A DNA stretch of 38,051 nucleotides from JANRKN01 sp033763435 (GCA_033763435.1 JANRKN010000159.1:1-38051), one strand, 5' to 3'. Positions 8,296 to 16,222 are shown, numbered from the stretch's first letter. Notes: generated from the sequence alone by a model not told the origin. Numbers and translations are program-made.

Positions 8296-8853
8296 TTACG
8301 ACGACGTGCGGTCGACGACCTTGTACGCCTCGCGCTCGCCCCGGCCGCGGACGGGATAGTCCTTGCGGAGCGGGTGGGCGGGGTACTCCTCCCACAGCAG
8401 AATGCGCCGCAGGTCGGGGTGGTTGCGGAAGCGGATGCCGAACATGTCGAACACCTCGCGCTCGGTCCATTCCGCGCCGGGCCAGAGGTCGCACACCGAG
8501 TCAATCTCGAGCGCGGGGTCCTTGGCGATGCCGTCGGTCGGCAGCGAGGGGTTCAGGAACGATTTGACAAAGAACCGGTCGTCGCGCCCGTACGCGCACA
8601 GGTTGTAGATCACCGCAAAGCGCCCGATCGTCGGCGCCGGGTAGTTGAGATAGTCCACGCCGATCACGTCCGACAGGAAGTTGAACGCGCAGCGCGGGTC
8701 GTCGCGCAGGAACTTCATGACCTCGTGGAGGTCGGCGGGCTCAACGATGAGCGTCGACTGGCCGCGGAACTCGGTGCCGCGGAACTTCTTGGTCGGGAAC
8801 GCGGCCTTCACGATCGCGAACACCGGATGGTCGAGCTGAGGCTTGGTCGTCAT
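8296..8853 (-). CDS. nuoC: NADH-quinone oxidoreductase subunit C (NuoC)
   Basis: NuoC is the 30-kDa-type peripheral-arm subunit of respiratory complex I. The 185 residues contain the PROSITE-like signature in the C-terminal half: AEWTEREVFDMFGIRF, followed by RNHPDLRRILLWEEYPAHPLRKDYP (about residues 128-168). The N-terminal domain carries FLSDVIGVDYL. AAGGA lies at a good distance from the ATG. Complex I genes normally form a nuoA-N operon, but here nuoC stands alone between scpA and an unrelated gene. The other subunits must therefore be encoded elsewhere if complex I is complete. Confidence 0.93.
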   Translation of the reverse strand: MTTKPQLDHPVFAIVKAAFPTKKFRGTEFRGQSTLIVEPADLHEVMKFLRDDPRCAFNFLSDVIGVDYLNYPAPTIGRFAVIYNLCAYGRDDRFFVKSFLNPSLPTDGIAKDPALEIDSVCDLWPGAEWTEREVFDMFGIRFRNHPDLRRILLWEEYPAHPLRKDYPVRGRGEREAYKVVDRTSS

Positions 8854-8944
8854 CGTCGGTTCCTTCGGGGCAGGCTCCGCCCACCCTTTCGGGCCAAGCG
8901 TAGGAAGTCGCGGCCCTCATTTCACCCGATCCCCCTCCATCCCG

Positions 8945-9664
8945 TCATCCCGTCATCAACAGGTCAAACTGCGCGTGCAGCTCGGCCTCGGACCGCGCGG
9001 GCAGCAGGATCGGCTTGTGCGCGGGCCAGCTCGCCCGCACCAGCTTCAGGATCAGCCGGGGGTCGATCAGCCCGTGATTCACGGGCGAGGGCTCCAGCCC
9101 GCCAGCGTCGGCTCTGCGCACGTTGGTCAGCAGCATCATCGGGACCCCGGGGTGCCCCGCCGCGGCATCGAGCGCCCGGGCCAGATGGTCCTCCGCACGC
9201 TCCACCATCGACTCGGTCAGCAGCGCCATCGGGTCGAGAATCACTTCAAAGGGCTGGTCGGCGCGCTTGCGCAGAAACGTCAGCACCGAGGGCACGTCGG
9301 GCAGAATCTGCCTCGCGTCGGGCCTCAGCACCAGCGTCACGCCCGACTCGCGCAGGCCCGGCGCCAGCGCATCGCACGCCCGGTCCAGCGACTCGCGCGC
9401 CCGCGGCCCCCAGGTCGCAAACGCCCGCGCCGCCTCGTCCTCACCCTCGCCCGACCCAGGCACCCCCGCGTCGCACATCAGTTTGTCCGTCGGCAGGCCC
9501 ACGCCCGACAGCTCCAGCCCCCCCGCCGCCTCGATCTCCAGCAGCGACTGCTCCAGCATCAACAGCGCAGGGGCCTGCTGAGGCTCACGCAGCGACCGCG
9601 CCGCGGCACGGAGCCGGAACGGACTGTTCGAGGCGCGGATCGGCACAAGCGCATGGAGCTGCAT
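8945..9664 (-). CDS. Putative sugar-isomerase-like TIM-barrel protein
   Basis: This is a 239-residue soluble protein of uncertain function. It shows alternating strand/helix patterns: LMLEQSLLEIEAAGGLEL, GVTLVLRPDARQILPDVPSVLTFL, FEVILDPMALLTESMVERAEDHLARAL, PGVPMMLLTNVRR, and GLIDPRLILKLV. The run of strand-end acidic and His-containing loops resembles the xylose-isomerase-like/AP-endonuclease-2 family, for example sugar phosphate isomerases/epimerases. The metal-binding residues cannot be assigned with confidence. The start MQLHALVPIRAS at 9664 is preferred, since the upstream reading frame is Arg/Pro-rich and out of character. Its neighbours give no pathway clue. Confidence 0.55.
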   Translation of the reverse strand: MQLHALVPIRASNSPFRLRAAARSLREPQQAPALLMLEQSLLEIEAAGGLELSGVGLPTDKLMCDAGVPGSGEGEDEAARAFATWGPRARESLDRACDALAPGLRESGVTLVLRPDARQILPDVPSVLTFLRKRADQPFEVILDPMALLTESMVERAEDHLARALDAAAGHPGVPMMLLTNVRRADAGGLEPSPVNHGLIDPRLILKLVRASWPAHKPILLPARSEAELHAQFDLLMTG

Positions 9665-9837
9665 CGCGTCAACGTAGGCAACAGCCCCCCGGGGGGGCGG
9701 TCGGCCGGTTGGCCGATGGCACCGGGTTTGCGAGTCCGGCGTGGTTACACGCTGCAGCCGCGCGCGGGGGTCGGGCCGATGCGGATGCAGCCGGGGTTTG
9801 CTCCACGCCGCTTGTCCCTCAGCACGGACGCTGAACC

Positions 9838-10368
9838 ATGGTCGCACAGGACTCGCTCGCCGCACCGGACATCATGTCGCTGTTCCGCGATCTTCAGGCC
9901 CGGGGCCCCGCGCCCGCGGAGCCCGCTGCGCCGGTGGTCGCCCAGCCTTCCGAAACCGCCGAGCCCGCCGCGGCCTCGTCGTCGGGGCACGCCGAACTGG
10001 ACCTGCTCAGCCTTCAGCCTCAGCTTCCCGCGATGGAGTTGGGCCCGAGCTCGGCCCCGGTCCACGCCTCGGCCGACGACTCGGTCGCGGGTGTTCAGCT
10101 GACCGGCACCGGCCGCGGCCCTGAGTGGACCGCTGGGACGCTGATTGAGCGGATCATGGAGCTGAATCCCTCCGCGTCGGTCCACTTTCTGTCGCGGTTC
10201 AATGAGACCTCGCTCCGCGAGTACCTCGAGCACCTGCTGCTGCAGCGCGAACTGGCGCCGCGGACGGGCGAGGCGACGCTGCCGACGGACCCGGTGGTGA
10301 TGGTGACCCGCCGATGGGTCCGCCCGTCGGGCCGGCCCGGGATTCTGTCGCGCGAGGCCGACGCGTAA
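9838..10368 (+). CDS. Conserved-looking hypothetical protein with disordered N-terminus
   Basis: I do not recognise this 176-residue protein. Residues 1-20 form a short amphipathic stretch (IMSLFRDLQARG). Residues about 22-85 are Ala/Pro/Ser-rich and probably disordered. Residues about 95-140 look like a compact helical domain (TLIERIMELNPSASVHFLSRFNETSLREYLEHLL), and the end is RRWVRPSGRPGI. There is no signal peptide or membrane segment. The ordered C-terminal block with strong hydrophobic periodicity argues for a real gene. A strong terminator follows 37 bases after the stop, so transcription ends here. Codon usage (G/C at third positions) is like that of its neighbours. Confidence 0.7.
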   Translation: MVAQDSLAAPDIMSLFRDLQARGPAPAEPAAPVVAQPSETAEPAAASSSGHAELDLLSLQPQLPAMELGPSSAPVHASADDSVAGVQLTGTGRGPEWTAGTLIERIMELNPSASVHFLSRFNETSLREYLEHLLLQRELAPRTGEATLPTDPVVMVTRRWVRPSGRPGILSREADA

Positions 10369-10405
10369 GCCGCCGGACTTGAGAACTTCCATTCTTTGCT
10401 CCCCC

Positions 10406-10443
10406 ACCGCCCCCTGACCCACGTTCAGGGGGCGGTTCGTTTC
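10406..10443 (+). terminator. Intrinsic terminator
   Basis: A perfect 12-bp stem, ACCGCCCCCTGA (10406-10417) against TCAGGGGGCGGT (10425-10436), encloses a seven-base loop. It is followed on the plus strand by TTCGTTTC. This is one of the strongest terminators in the window and separates the hypothetical gene from the TolB-like gene. Confidence 0.85.
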
Positions 10444-10688
10444 AGACCGACCCTCCGCCCGGGCGAGCCCGGGTGGACGGGCAACGTCTGCGCGTTGGGC
10501 CCCCCCGAAGGGGTTCCCCCGCGCGAAGGTTTTCCGGACTTGCTTTAGCGGACTCATGGACCCCCCGCGCGTTTCCGATGACGGAGGCGGACGCGGCGGG
10601 CTCGCCGGTGGGCATGGTCCGAGAACGGACCGCCCTCGCACGAACCCCGCACGCGTGGACACGCTCACCCCGTTCACGGAGACGCCGA
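10444..10688 (+). other. Non-coding region upstream of the TolB-like gene
   Basis: About 245 bases between the terminator and the next start hold no supportable gene. Reading frames through it are rich in Arg and Pro and have no ribosome binding site. It should contain the promoter of the TolB-like gene, but no convincing -35/-10 pair could be named. Confidence 0.4.
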
Positions 10689-12095
10689 ATGAAGACTGCG
10701 ATGACCAAGACGATGCTGACCGCCGCGATGGTGCTGGGCGTGTGCGGCCTCTCGGCCTGCACGAGCACGTCGGGCACGAACACCACTTCGAACACCGGCC
10801 CGAACACCAGCTCGGGCAGCGCCGGCTTCATCCAGCGCGGCAGCTATCAGGCGAGCAACGCCACGCAGAACTCGCAGCGCTTCAGCGCCAGCGGCCAGAA
10901 CACCCCTGAGTCCGGCGAGCAGGCCTTCGGCGGCGAGTACGCCCAGAACACCTTCGACCAGGACCAGAACAACCCGGACAGCGCGCCCACGGACCGCGGC
11001 TCGTCGCGCGTGTTCGTCTCGATCCCCGGCACCGGCCGCGCGCCCGAGGGCTTTGCCACCGGGACCGACAACTGGGCCCAGGCGACCTTCACGACCGAGG
11101 GCTCGGACTTTGACCCCTGCATTTCCCGCGATGGCAAGACGCTGGTCTTCGCCTCGACGCAGCACCGCCCGACGTCGGACATCTACGCCAAGAGCGTCGA
11201 TGGGCGCGTCGTGACGCAGCTGACGAACGACGCCTCCGACGACGTGATGCCCAACATCTCGCCCGACGGCCAGCGCATCGCCTTTGCCAGCAACCGCAAC
11301 GGCAACTGGAACATCTTCGTGATGCCGATCACCGGCGGCCAGGCCGTCCAGGTCACCAGCGACAACGCCCACGAGCTGCACCCCTCCTGGTCGCCCGACG
11401 GCTCCAGGCTCGTCTTCTGCCGGCTGGGCACCACCAGCGGGCGCTGGGAGCTGTGGGTGACCGAGGTTCAGAACAACGCCGTGTCGCACTTCATCGGCTA
11501 CGGCATGTTCCCCTCGTGGAGCCCCGTCGCCTCGACCGGCGGCGAAGGCAGCGACAAGATCCTCTTCCAGCGCGGGCGCGAGCGCGGCGCGCGGACCTTC
11601 GGCATCTGGACCCTCGACTACCGCCAGGGCCAGGCCTCGAACTTCACCGAGGTCGCCTCGAGCAGTGAGTCGGCCCTGATCAACCCGACCTGGACGCTCG
11701 ACGGCCAGCGGGTGATCTACACCCAGGTCGCCCGCGCCTCGGAGTGGGATGACCGCCGCCAGGCCAAGCCCAGCGCCGCGGAGCTCTGGATGAGCAACCT
11801 CGACGGCACCGGGCGAGTCCGCCTGACCTCGGGCCCGGCGGTCACGATGATGCCCTCGGCCGGCCCCAACGACCGCGTCTTCTTCGTCTCCGACCGCGCG
11901 GGCGTCGAGACGGTCTGGTCGATCGACCTGGGCAACGCCATCCTGGCCGCCCAGGGCCCGTCGGCCAAGGCCAACCGTGCGGTTGCGCAGAATTCGCCTT
12001 CCGCGCACGAATCGCACGATTCCCAGCCCCAGGAGCACGGAACGACCGAGAAGCGTGCAAACGCTGAAATGTCCGAGGGGTCGGATCACCGATAA
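10689..12095 (+). CDS. TolB-like beta-propeller lipoprotein
   Basis: This 468-residue exported protein has WD40-like/PD40 propeller repeats as in TolB. The N-terminus is a lipoprotein signal peptide with lipobox L21-S22-A23-C24, so the mature protein is lipid-anchored. A Ser/Thr/Asn/Gly-rich linker follows (about 25-110). Propeller blades carry the typical SPDGxxIxFxSxRxG pattern: FDPCISRDGKTLVFAS, NISPDGQRIAFASNRNGNWNIF, and SWSPDGSRLVFC; then PTWTLDGQRVIYT and NDRVFFVSDRAG. TolB itself is periplasmic and not lipidated, so this is a TolB relative rather than a certain orthologue, and no tolA/pal lies nearby. The ATG at 10689 has GGAG upstream and starts the signal peptide, which decides the start. 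Confidence 0.8.
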   Translation: MKTAMTKTMLTAAMVLGVCGLSACTSTSGTNTTSNTGPNTSSGSAGFIQRGSYQASNATQNSQRFSASGQNTPESGEQAFGGEYAQNTFDQDQNNPDSAPTDRGSSRVFVSIPGTGRAPEGFATGTDNWAQATFTTEGSDFDPCISRDGKTLVFASTQHRPTSDIYAKSVDGRVVTQLTNDASDDVMPNISPDGQRIAFASNRNGNWNIFVMPITGGQAVQVTSDNAHELHPSWSPDGSRLVFCRLGTTSGRWELWVTEVQNNAVSHFIGYGMFPSWSPVASTGGEGSDKILFQRGRERGARTFGIWTLDYRQGQASNFTEVASSSESALINPTWTLDGQRVIYTQVARASEWDDRRQAKPSAAELWMSNLDGTGRVRLTSGPAVTMMPSAGPNDRVFFVSDRAGVETVWSIDLGNAILAAQGPSAKANRAVAQNSPSAHESHDSQPQEHGTTEKRANAEMSEGSDHR

Positions 12096-12106
12096 AGGTG
12101 GAGCCC

Positions 12107-12141
12107 GCGTCGCGGCCTTGACGGGTCGCGACGCTCTTTCG
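12107..12141 (+). terminator. Hairpin with short T-rich tail after TolB-like gene
   Basis: GCGTCGCG (12107-12114) pairs with CGCGACGC (12127-12134). The stem extends inward by GCC/GGT with one G-U pair, and it is followed by TCTTTC. It may be a moderate intrinsic terminator or an attenuator between the two lipoprotein genes. Confidence 0.5.
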
Positions 12142-12214
12142 CCCGGGACGCCGGGGCCTTTGGGGCCCGGTGCGCCCGGGGACAAGCAGCAGGATGCGTC
12201 AGAGGCAGGAGGCC

Positions 12215-13027
12215 ATGACAAGTACAGAGCGCATGCACGCAGGGGTGTGGGGACGGGGTCTGAGCCGCGCGTTGGCGCTGGCGGCCTTGGGATCGGCGGT
12301 CGCGCTGAGCCCGGGCTGTGCGCCCAAGCGCGAGCTGATCCCGCCGCAGATGCTCGTCGCGCCGTACCAGTCCTCGGGTGTTGCCCAGGGCGAGGTGCTG
12401 TGGGCGGTGGTGCCTTTGCGGAATGAGTCGGGCACGACAAGCGCCCGGCCCGACGAGGTCAGCGACGCGGTGGTGCGGGCGGTCGAGGAAGCTCAGGGCG
12501 TTCGGGCCCTGCCCCTGAACCGGACGATCGCCGCGATGCGGGCCCTGGAGCTCGGAAGCGTCGAGACCCCCGAGGACGCGCAGCGGCTGGCCAAGGCGCT
12601 GGGCGTGGACGGGGTGCTGGTGGGCACGATCACGTCGTATGACCCGTACCAGCCGGCGATCGGGATGGCGCTGGCGCTGTACGGCCGGCCCGGGTCGATG
12701 GTGAGGCAGAAGCCCGCCGAGACGCCCGACAGCCGGGAGCTAGCGATGGCGATGACCGAGCAGACGCCCGCGAACACGAACTTTTCGACCGCGCCTCTGA
12801 GCGTGGTGTCGGAGCAGTTGTCGGGGACGAATCACCAGGTGCTTCTGGACGTTCAGCGATACGCCGCGGGCCGGCACGACCCCAAGAGCGCGCTGAACTG
12901 GCGCCGATATGTCGCGAGCATGCCTCTGTACACGGATTTCGCGGCGTTCCACATGGTGGAGCGCCTGATGCAGGCCGAAACGCTTCGGCTCGTCCGCGTC
13001 AGCCCGACGCAAGGCGAGCCCAAGTAA
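12215..13027 (+). CDS. Putative outer-membrane lipoprotein, CsgG/LpoB-like fold
   Basis: This is a 270-residue predicted lipoprotein. The N-terminus has basic residues, then ALALAALGSAVALSPGC, with C35 as probable lipid-modified cysteine; the lipobox SPGC is imperfect. The mature part follows a pattern typical of CsgG/LpoB/GNA1162-type domains: a strand AVVPLRNESG, helix DEVSDAVVRAVEEAQG, strand VRALPLNRTIAAM, helix AQRLAKALG, and strand VDGVLVGTITSYDPY. A C-terminal region of about 100 residues is not recognised. Such proteins often activate envelope enzymes or form secretion pores; neither role can be assigned here. The chosen start has an excellent GGAGG just upstream, whereas the upstream in-frame start does not. 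Confidence 0.7.
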   Translation: MTSTERMHAGVWGRGLSRALALAALGSAVALSPGCAPKRELIPPQMLVAPYQSSGVAQGEVLWAVVPLRNESGTTSARPDEVSDAVVRAVEEAQGVRALPLNRTIAAMRALELGSVETPEDAQRLAKALGVDGVLVGTITSYDPYQPAIGMALALYGRPGSMVRQKPAETPDSRELAMAMTEQTPANTNFSTAPLSVVSEQLSGTNHQVLLDVQRYAAGRHDPKSALNWRRYVASMPLYTDFAAFHMVERLMQAETLRLVRVSPTQGEPK

Positions 13028-13033
13028 GTGAGT

Positions 13034-13078
13034 GAGTTCGAGAGCGAGTTCGAGAGAGAGTTTGGGAGAGTTCGGAAC
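13034..13078 (+). repeat. 12-bp tandem repeat, purine-rich
   Basis: Copies of GAGTTCGAGAG start at 13034 and 13046, a variant GAGTTTGGGAG starts at 13058, and GAGTTCGG starts at 13068. The period is 12, 12 and then 10 bases. It lies directly after the lipoprotein stop codon. The same frame stays open for 19 more codons to TGA at about 13087. It looks like a small slippage-generated repeat. Confidence 0.7.
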
Positions 13079-13108
13079 GGATTCTGAGTTGAGCGGACCC
13101 CACGAGCG

Positions 13109-13441
13109 ATGAGCACCCCCCAGCCCAAGTCAGCGCAGCGTCAAGGCCCGGTCGTCGTGCCGGCGCCGCGCGGTCGGACGGTCTGGCCCGGGCTTCGGCT
13201 TGAGTGGGAGACGCACGCGACGGCGGACGGGCCCGTGGTGAGCATCGCGCTCGCGCGAGCCGGGAACCGCTGGCGATTTTCGTGCGGACCGCGCGACAAG
13301 GACCGACTGTTGCAGACGCTGGCGGAGCTGGCGGATCGCCCCGATTGCCCCCTGGACTGGTTCGACGCGACGTTGGTCGCCCGGGTCCTTGGGGTGAAGG
13401 TTCTGGTGCCGCGGAGCGGGCCAGGGCCGAAGACGGCTTGA
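13109..13441 (+). CDS. Small hypothetical protein
   Basis: This is a 110-residue protein I do not recognise. After a basic, Pro-rich N-terminus (1-25), the remainder alternates strands and helices: LRLEWETHATADGPVVSIALARAGNRWRFSC, then KDRLLQTLAELADRPDCPLDWFDATLVARVLGVKVLVP. That suggests a small soluble alpha/beta fold. No signal peptide or transmembrane helix is seen. The ATG has only a weak ribosome binding site. It lies 52 bases upstream of the xerC/D-like gene on the same strand and may be cotranscribed with it. Codon usage fits the neighbourhood. The antisense frames are Arg/Ser-rich and implausible. Confidence 0.6.
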   Translation: MSTPQPKSAQRQGPVVVPAPRGRTVWPGLRLEWETHATADGPVVSIALARAGNRWRFSCGPRDKDRLLQTLAELADRPDCPLDWFDATLVARVLGVKVLVPRSGPGPKTA

Positions 13442-13493
13442 GTCCACACGGCCCCGGTCCGCGCACGCGCGGATCGGCACGCGGGAGCCCCCG

Positions 13494-14516
13494 ATGTCCA
13501 GCCTTCCGATCACCGAAGAGTTCACGCGCTACCTGAGCGACGAGCGTCACTTCAGCCCGTACACCGCGCGGTGCTACGGCGCGGACCTGCGGCAGTACAT
13601 CGAGTTTCTCTCGACCGAGCAGGGGATCGAGCTCGACAACGCGCGCGAACAGGCCGCGCTGAACAACCGCCGCACGCCCGGGGGCGCGACCGACGTCGTC
13701 GGCTCGATCCGCCCGGGGACGCTGACGGACGTGATCTGCACCGCGGGCGCGGACCTGATCCGCGGGTTCCTCGCGCGCTTGGGCGAGCAGCAGTACTCGG
13801 CCGCGACGATGGCGCGCAAGATCGCGACCCTCCGCTCGTTCTACAAGTGGGCCGATCGGCGGGGCCTGTCCAAGGGCAACCCGATGACGCTCATCCGCAC
13901 GCCCCGCCAGGGCAAGCGGCTGCCCAAGGCCATCACCATCGAGCAGATCGAGAAGCTGCTCGCCTCGCCCGGCGACGCTGACGTGCTGGGCCGGCGCGAC
14001 CGTGCGATGCTCGAAACGCTCTACTCCACCGGCATCCGCGTCAGCGAGCTGGTGGCGCTGAACTTCAACGACCTGGACATCCCGGGCGAGGCGCTCAAGG
14101 TGCAGGGCAAGGGCAAGCGCGAGCGCATCGTGCCCCTGGGCTCGCACGCGCTGGCCTCGATCCGCCGGTACCTTGATCTGGCCGAGCAGGACAGCGATTT
14201 CCGGGCCTACTGGGGCGAGAACCGCACGGGCAAGGCGCTGTTCCTCAACAAGCACGGCGGGCGCCTGAGCAGCCGGAGCGTCCGCCGGAAGCTCGACAAG
14301 TATCTCAAGCAGGTGGGCCTGGATCCGTCCATCAGCCCGCACACGCTGCGCCACAGCTTCGCGACGCACCTGCTCGACAACGGCGCGGACCTGCGCAGCG
14401 TGCAGGAACTGCTGGGCCATCAGTCGCTGAGCACGACGCAGGTTTACACGCACCTCACCACGCAGCGCATGCAGGACACGTACAACAACGCCCACCCGCG
14501 CGCCCAGGCGTCGTAA
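13494..14516 (+). CDS. Tyrosine recombinase XerC/XerD
   Basis: A 340-residue site-specific recombinase, of the type that resolves chromosome dimers at dif. The N-terminal SAM-like core-binding domain spans about residues 5-120 and contains an insertion of about 30 residues (48-80) relative to E. coli XerC/D. The catalytic domain follows, with all active-site residues visible: R182 (STGIRVSEL), K206 (GKGKRERIVPL), H283 and R286 (SPHTLRHSFATHLL), H309 (LLGHQSLSTTQVYTH) and nucleophile Y318. GGGAG precedes the ATG by seven bases. A terminator follows. XerC and XerD cannot be told apart safely by eye. No att sites or phage genes are adjacent, so a housekeeping role is more likely than an integrase role. 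Confidence 0.9.
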   Translation: MSSLPITEEFTRYLSDERHFSPYTARCYGADLRQYIEFLSTEQGIELDNAREQAALNNRRTPGGATDVVGSIRPGTLTDVICTAGADLIRGFLARLGEQQYSAATMARKIATLRSFYKWADRRGLSKGNPMTLIRTPRQGKRLPKAITIEQIEKLLASPGDADVLGRRDRAMLETLYSTGIRVSELVALNFNDLDIPGEALKVQGKGKRERIVPLGSHALASIRRYLDLAEQDSDFRAYWGENRTGKALFLNKHGGRLSSRSVRRKLDKYLKQVGLDPSISPHTLRHSFATHLLDNGADLRSVQELLGHQSLSTTQVYTHLTTQRMQDTYNNAHPRAQAS

Positions 14517-14549
14517 GGGCGCGGACTCGATCCGCAGGCGAACACCACT

Positions 14550-14590
14550 CAGCCCGGCCGAGTCACGCTCTGCCGGGCTGTGTTGTTTTC
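14550..14590 (+). terminator. Intrinsic terminator after xerC/D-like gene
   Basis: CAGCCCGGC (14550-14558) pairs with GCCGGGCTG (14572-14580), with a further GAG/CTC pairing inside. It is followed by TGTTGTTTTC on the plus strand. Its T-tract overlaps the folK stop codon on the other strand, so this compact element separates two convergent genes. Confidence 0.85.
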
Positions 14591-15161
14591 AGCCGGAGGC
14601 TGCGGAGTTCAGCCGCGCGAGCAACCCCGCGACGGTCACCGCGTGCGCACCGACCGGCACGAGCAGGTCGGGCGCGATCTGCGCGAGCGGTTCGAGGACG
14701 AATCGCCGCTCGGTCATGCGCGGGTGCGGGATCTCCAGGTCCGCCTCGCGGACAACCTGTGGCCCATAGACCAGCAGATCCAGGTCCAGCGTGCGCGGCC
14801 CCCAGCGCCCCTCGGCCTCGCGGTCGCGCCCGCGCTCGCGCTCGATGCGCAGCAGCTCCGCGAGCAGCTCGCGGGCGGGCAGGCTCGTGCGGATGAGCGC
14901 CGCGGCGTTCAAATAGGCGCTCTGCGACGTCGCGCCCGGGAGCGTGACGGCCTCGGTCTCGATGAGGCTTGAGCGCGCGACCATGCGCGTCTCGGGGATC
15001 GTCGCGATCGCTTCCAACGCGTGGAGGATGTGCTGACGCCGATCGCCCACGTTGCTTCCGAGGCCGATCGCGGCGAGCACGCCGGTGCCCTGGCCGAGAT
15101 CGGGCCCGTAGGCTCCGCGGCTTGCGCTGGACTGGTCCCCTGGAATCGAACCGTCACTCAC
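14589..15161 (-). CDS. folK: 2-amino-4-hydroxy-6-hydroxymethyldihydropteridine pyrophosphokinase (FolK)
   Basis: FolK transfers pyrophosphate from ATP to 6-hydroxymethyl-dihydropterin in folate synthesis. The 190 residues contain the HPPK core from about residue 28: AAIGLGSNVGDR, then SSLIETEAV, and QSAYLNAAALI. These are followed by the diagnostic signature RWGPRTLDLDLLVYG (about 118-132), with the Mg-binding aspartates, and IPHPRMTERRFVLEPLAQIAPD. The first about 27 residues (MSDGSIPGDQSSASRG) are not conserved, so a later start is possible. No other folate gene is adjacent. Confidence 0.92.
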   Translation of the reverse strand: MSDGSIPGDQSSASRGAYGPDLGQGTGVLAAIGLGSNVGDRRQHILHALEAIATIPETRMVARSSLIETEAVTLPGATSQSAYLNAAALIRTSLPARELLAELLRIERERGRDREAEGRWGPRTLDLDLLVYGPQVVREADLEIPHPRMTERRFVLEPLAQIAPDLLVPVGAHAVTVAGLLARLNSAASG

Positions 15162-15251
15162 GCGGGCACGCTAGCAGGCGGGCAAGGGCGCCGCAAGGCC
15201 AACCGGGCCGAAACACCGTCCGGATTGATCCGGGCATGATTCCGGCCTCCC

Positions 15252-15284
15252 AAAAGCACCGAAGCCCCCGCGAACGGGGGCTCC
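15252..15284 (-). terminator. Intrinsic terminator at the end of the flagellar cluster
   Basis: On the minus strand AGCCCCCG and CGGGGGCT (15264-15271 and 15276-15283) form a perfect 8-bp stem closed by a TTCG tetraloop, followed by TTCGGTGCTTTT. It lies about 70 bases beyond the fliA stop and probably ends the long flagellar transcript. Confidence 0.75.
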
Positions 15285-15355
15285 GATGGGGTCTGTCGGG
15301 GTGGAGTTTGTCGGGGTAGGGCGGGCGGTACGACGCCGCCGTCCGACGAGGTCGG

Positions 15356-16222
15356 TTACGGCTCGACGGGTTCGAAGTCGCGCTCGCGGTGCTCCATCTG
15401 CGCCTTGAGGCGCGCGAGGATGGAGGAGTGCATCTGCGAGACGCGCGACTCGGAGAGGTCGAGCGTGGCGCCGATTTCCTTCATCGTCATGCCCTCGTAG
15501 TAATACAGGATGATGATGAGTCGCTCGGAGCGCGAGAGGCCGCGGCTGATGAGGTCCTTGAGGTCGCGGCGCTGAACGTCCTGGATGGGGTTCTGCTGCG
15601 TGTCGTCCTTGATGACGTCCAGCTCGCGGACTTCGCGGTTGCCGTCGGACTGGAAGCGCTGGCCGTGGACGGAGCGGATGGAGACGGGGGAGGAGTCGCG
15701 CTCGATCTTCTCGAGTTCCTCGGCGCTGACGCCGAGTTTTTCAGCGATTTCCTTGCGGGTCGCGACGCGGCCGGTTTCCTTCTCGATCTGCTGGCGGATG
15801 GCCTCGACGCGGGCGGTGCGCTGGCGGACCAGGCGCGGGACCCAGTCCATGGAACGCAGCTCGTCGAGGATGGCGCCGCGGATGCGCGAGGCGGAGAAGG
15901 TCTCGAACTTGACCTTGCGCTCGAGCTCGAAGCCGTCGATGGCGTCCATGAGCCCGAACATGCCGGCGGACATGAGGTCTTCGATGTCGACCTCGTCGGG
16001 CAGGCGGGTGTAGATGCGCTCGGCGTTGTAACGCACGAGGTGGAGGAAGCGCTCCATGAGGAAGTTGCGGAGCTCTTCGCTCTTGGTCTTGGCGTATTCA
16101 CGCCAGACGTCGTCGATGGCCCACGACTCGTACTTGGAGGAGGCCTTCGAGGGTTCGGCGTGCCGAGCGGCATACCGACCCGAGCCACGAACGCCGACCC
16201 GCGCGGAAGATCTGATCCCCAT
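15356..16222 (-). CDS. fliA: RNA polymerase sigma-28 factor (FliA/SigD/WhiG family)
   Basis: Alternative sigma factor for late flagellar genes. The 288-residue product has region 2 (ESWAIDDVWREYAK; LVRYNAERIYTRLPDEVDIEDLMSAGMFGLMDAIDGF; KVKFETFSASRIRGAILDELRSMDWVPRLVRQ). It also has region 3 (ATRKEIAEKLGVSAEELEKI) and region 4 with the helix-turn-helix (GLSRSERLIIILYYYEGMTMKEIGATLDLSESRVSQMHSSILARLK). The start at 16222 is chosen because AAGGAG lies nine bases upstream; a longer frame from TTG at 16243 would swallow that site. It is the last gene of the cluster, as sigD is near the end of the Bacillus fla/che operon. A matching sigma-28 promoter is present before the motA-like gene. Confidence 0.93.
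   Translation of the reverse strand: MGIRSSARVGVRGSGRYAARHAEPSKASSKYESWAIDDVWREYAKTKSEELRNFLMERFLHLVRYNAERIYTRLPDEVDIEDLMSAGMFGLMDAIDGFELERKVKFETFSASRIRGAILDELRSMDWVPRLVRQRTARVEAIRQQIEKETGRVATRKEIAEKLGVSAEELEKIERDSSPVSIRSVHGQRFQSDGNREVRELDVIKDDTQQNPIQDVQRRDLKDLISRGLSRSERLIIILYYYEGMTMKEIGATLDLSESRVSQMHSSILARLKAQMEHRERDFEPVEP

Noticed and set aside
10473..10688. Longer N-terminus for the TolB-like gene
   Set aside because: It would bury the lipoprotein signal peptide behind 72 Arg/Pro-rich residues; the ATG at 10689 has a ribosome binding site.
10674..12440. Long minus-strand reading frame opposite the TolB-like gene
   Set aside because: It is antisense to a clear protein, its translation is Gly/Arg/Ala/Val-rich without domain character, and such open frames are common in GC-rich DNA.
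12999..14495. Long minus-strand reading frame opposite the xerC/D-like gene
   Set aside because: Antisense to a recombinase with all catalytic residues; no ribosome binding site or domain.
13494..14516. Phage or integron integrase
   Set aside because: No phage genes, att sites, tRNA or integron features are adjacent; the protein fits housekeeping XerC/D.
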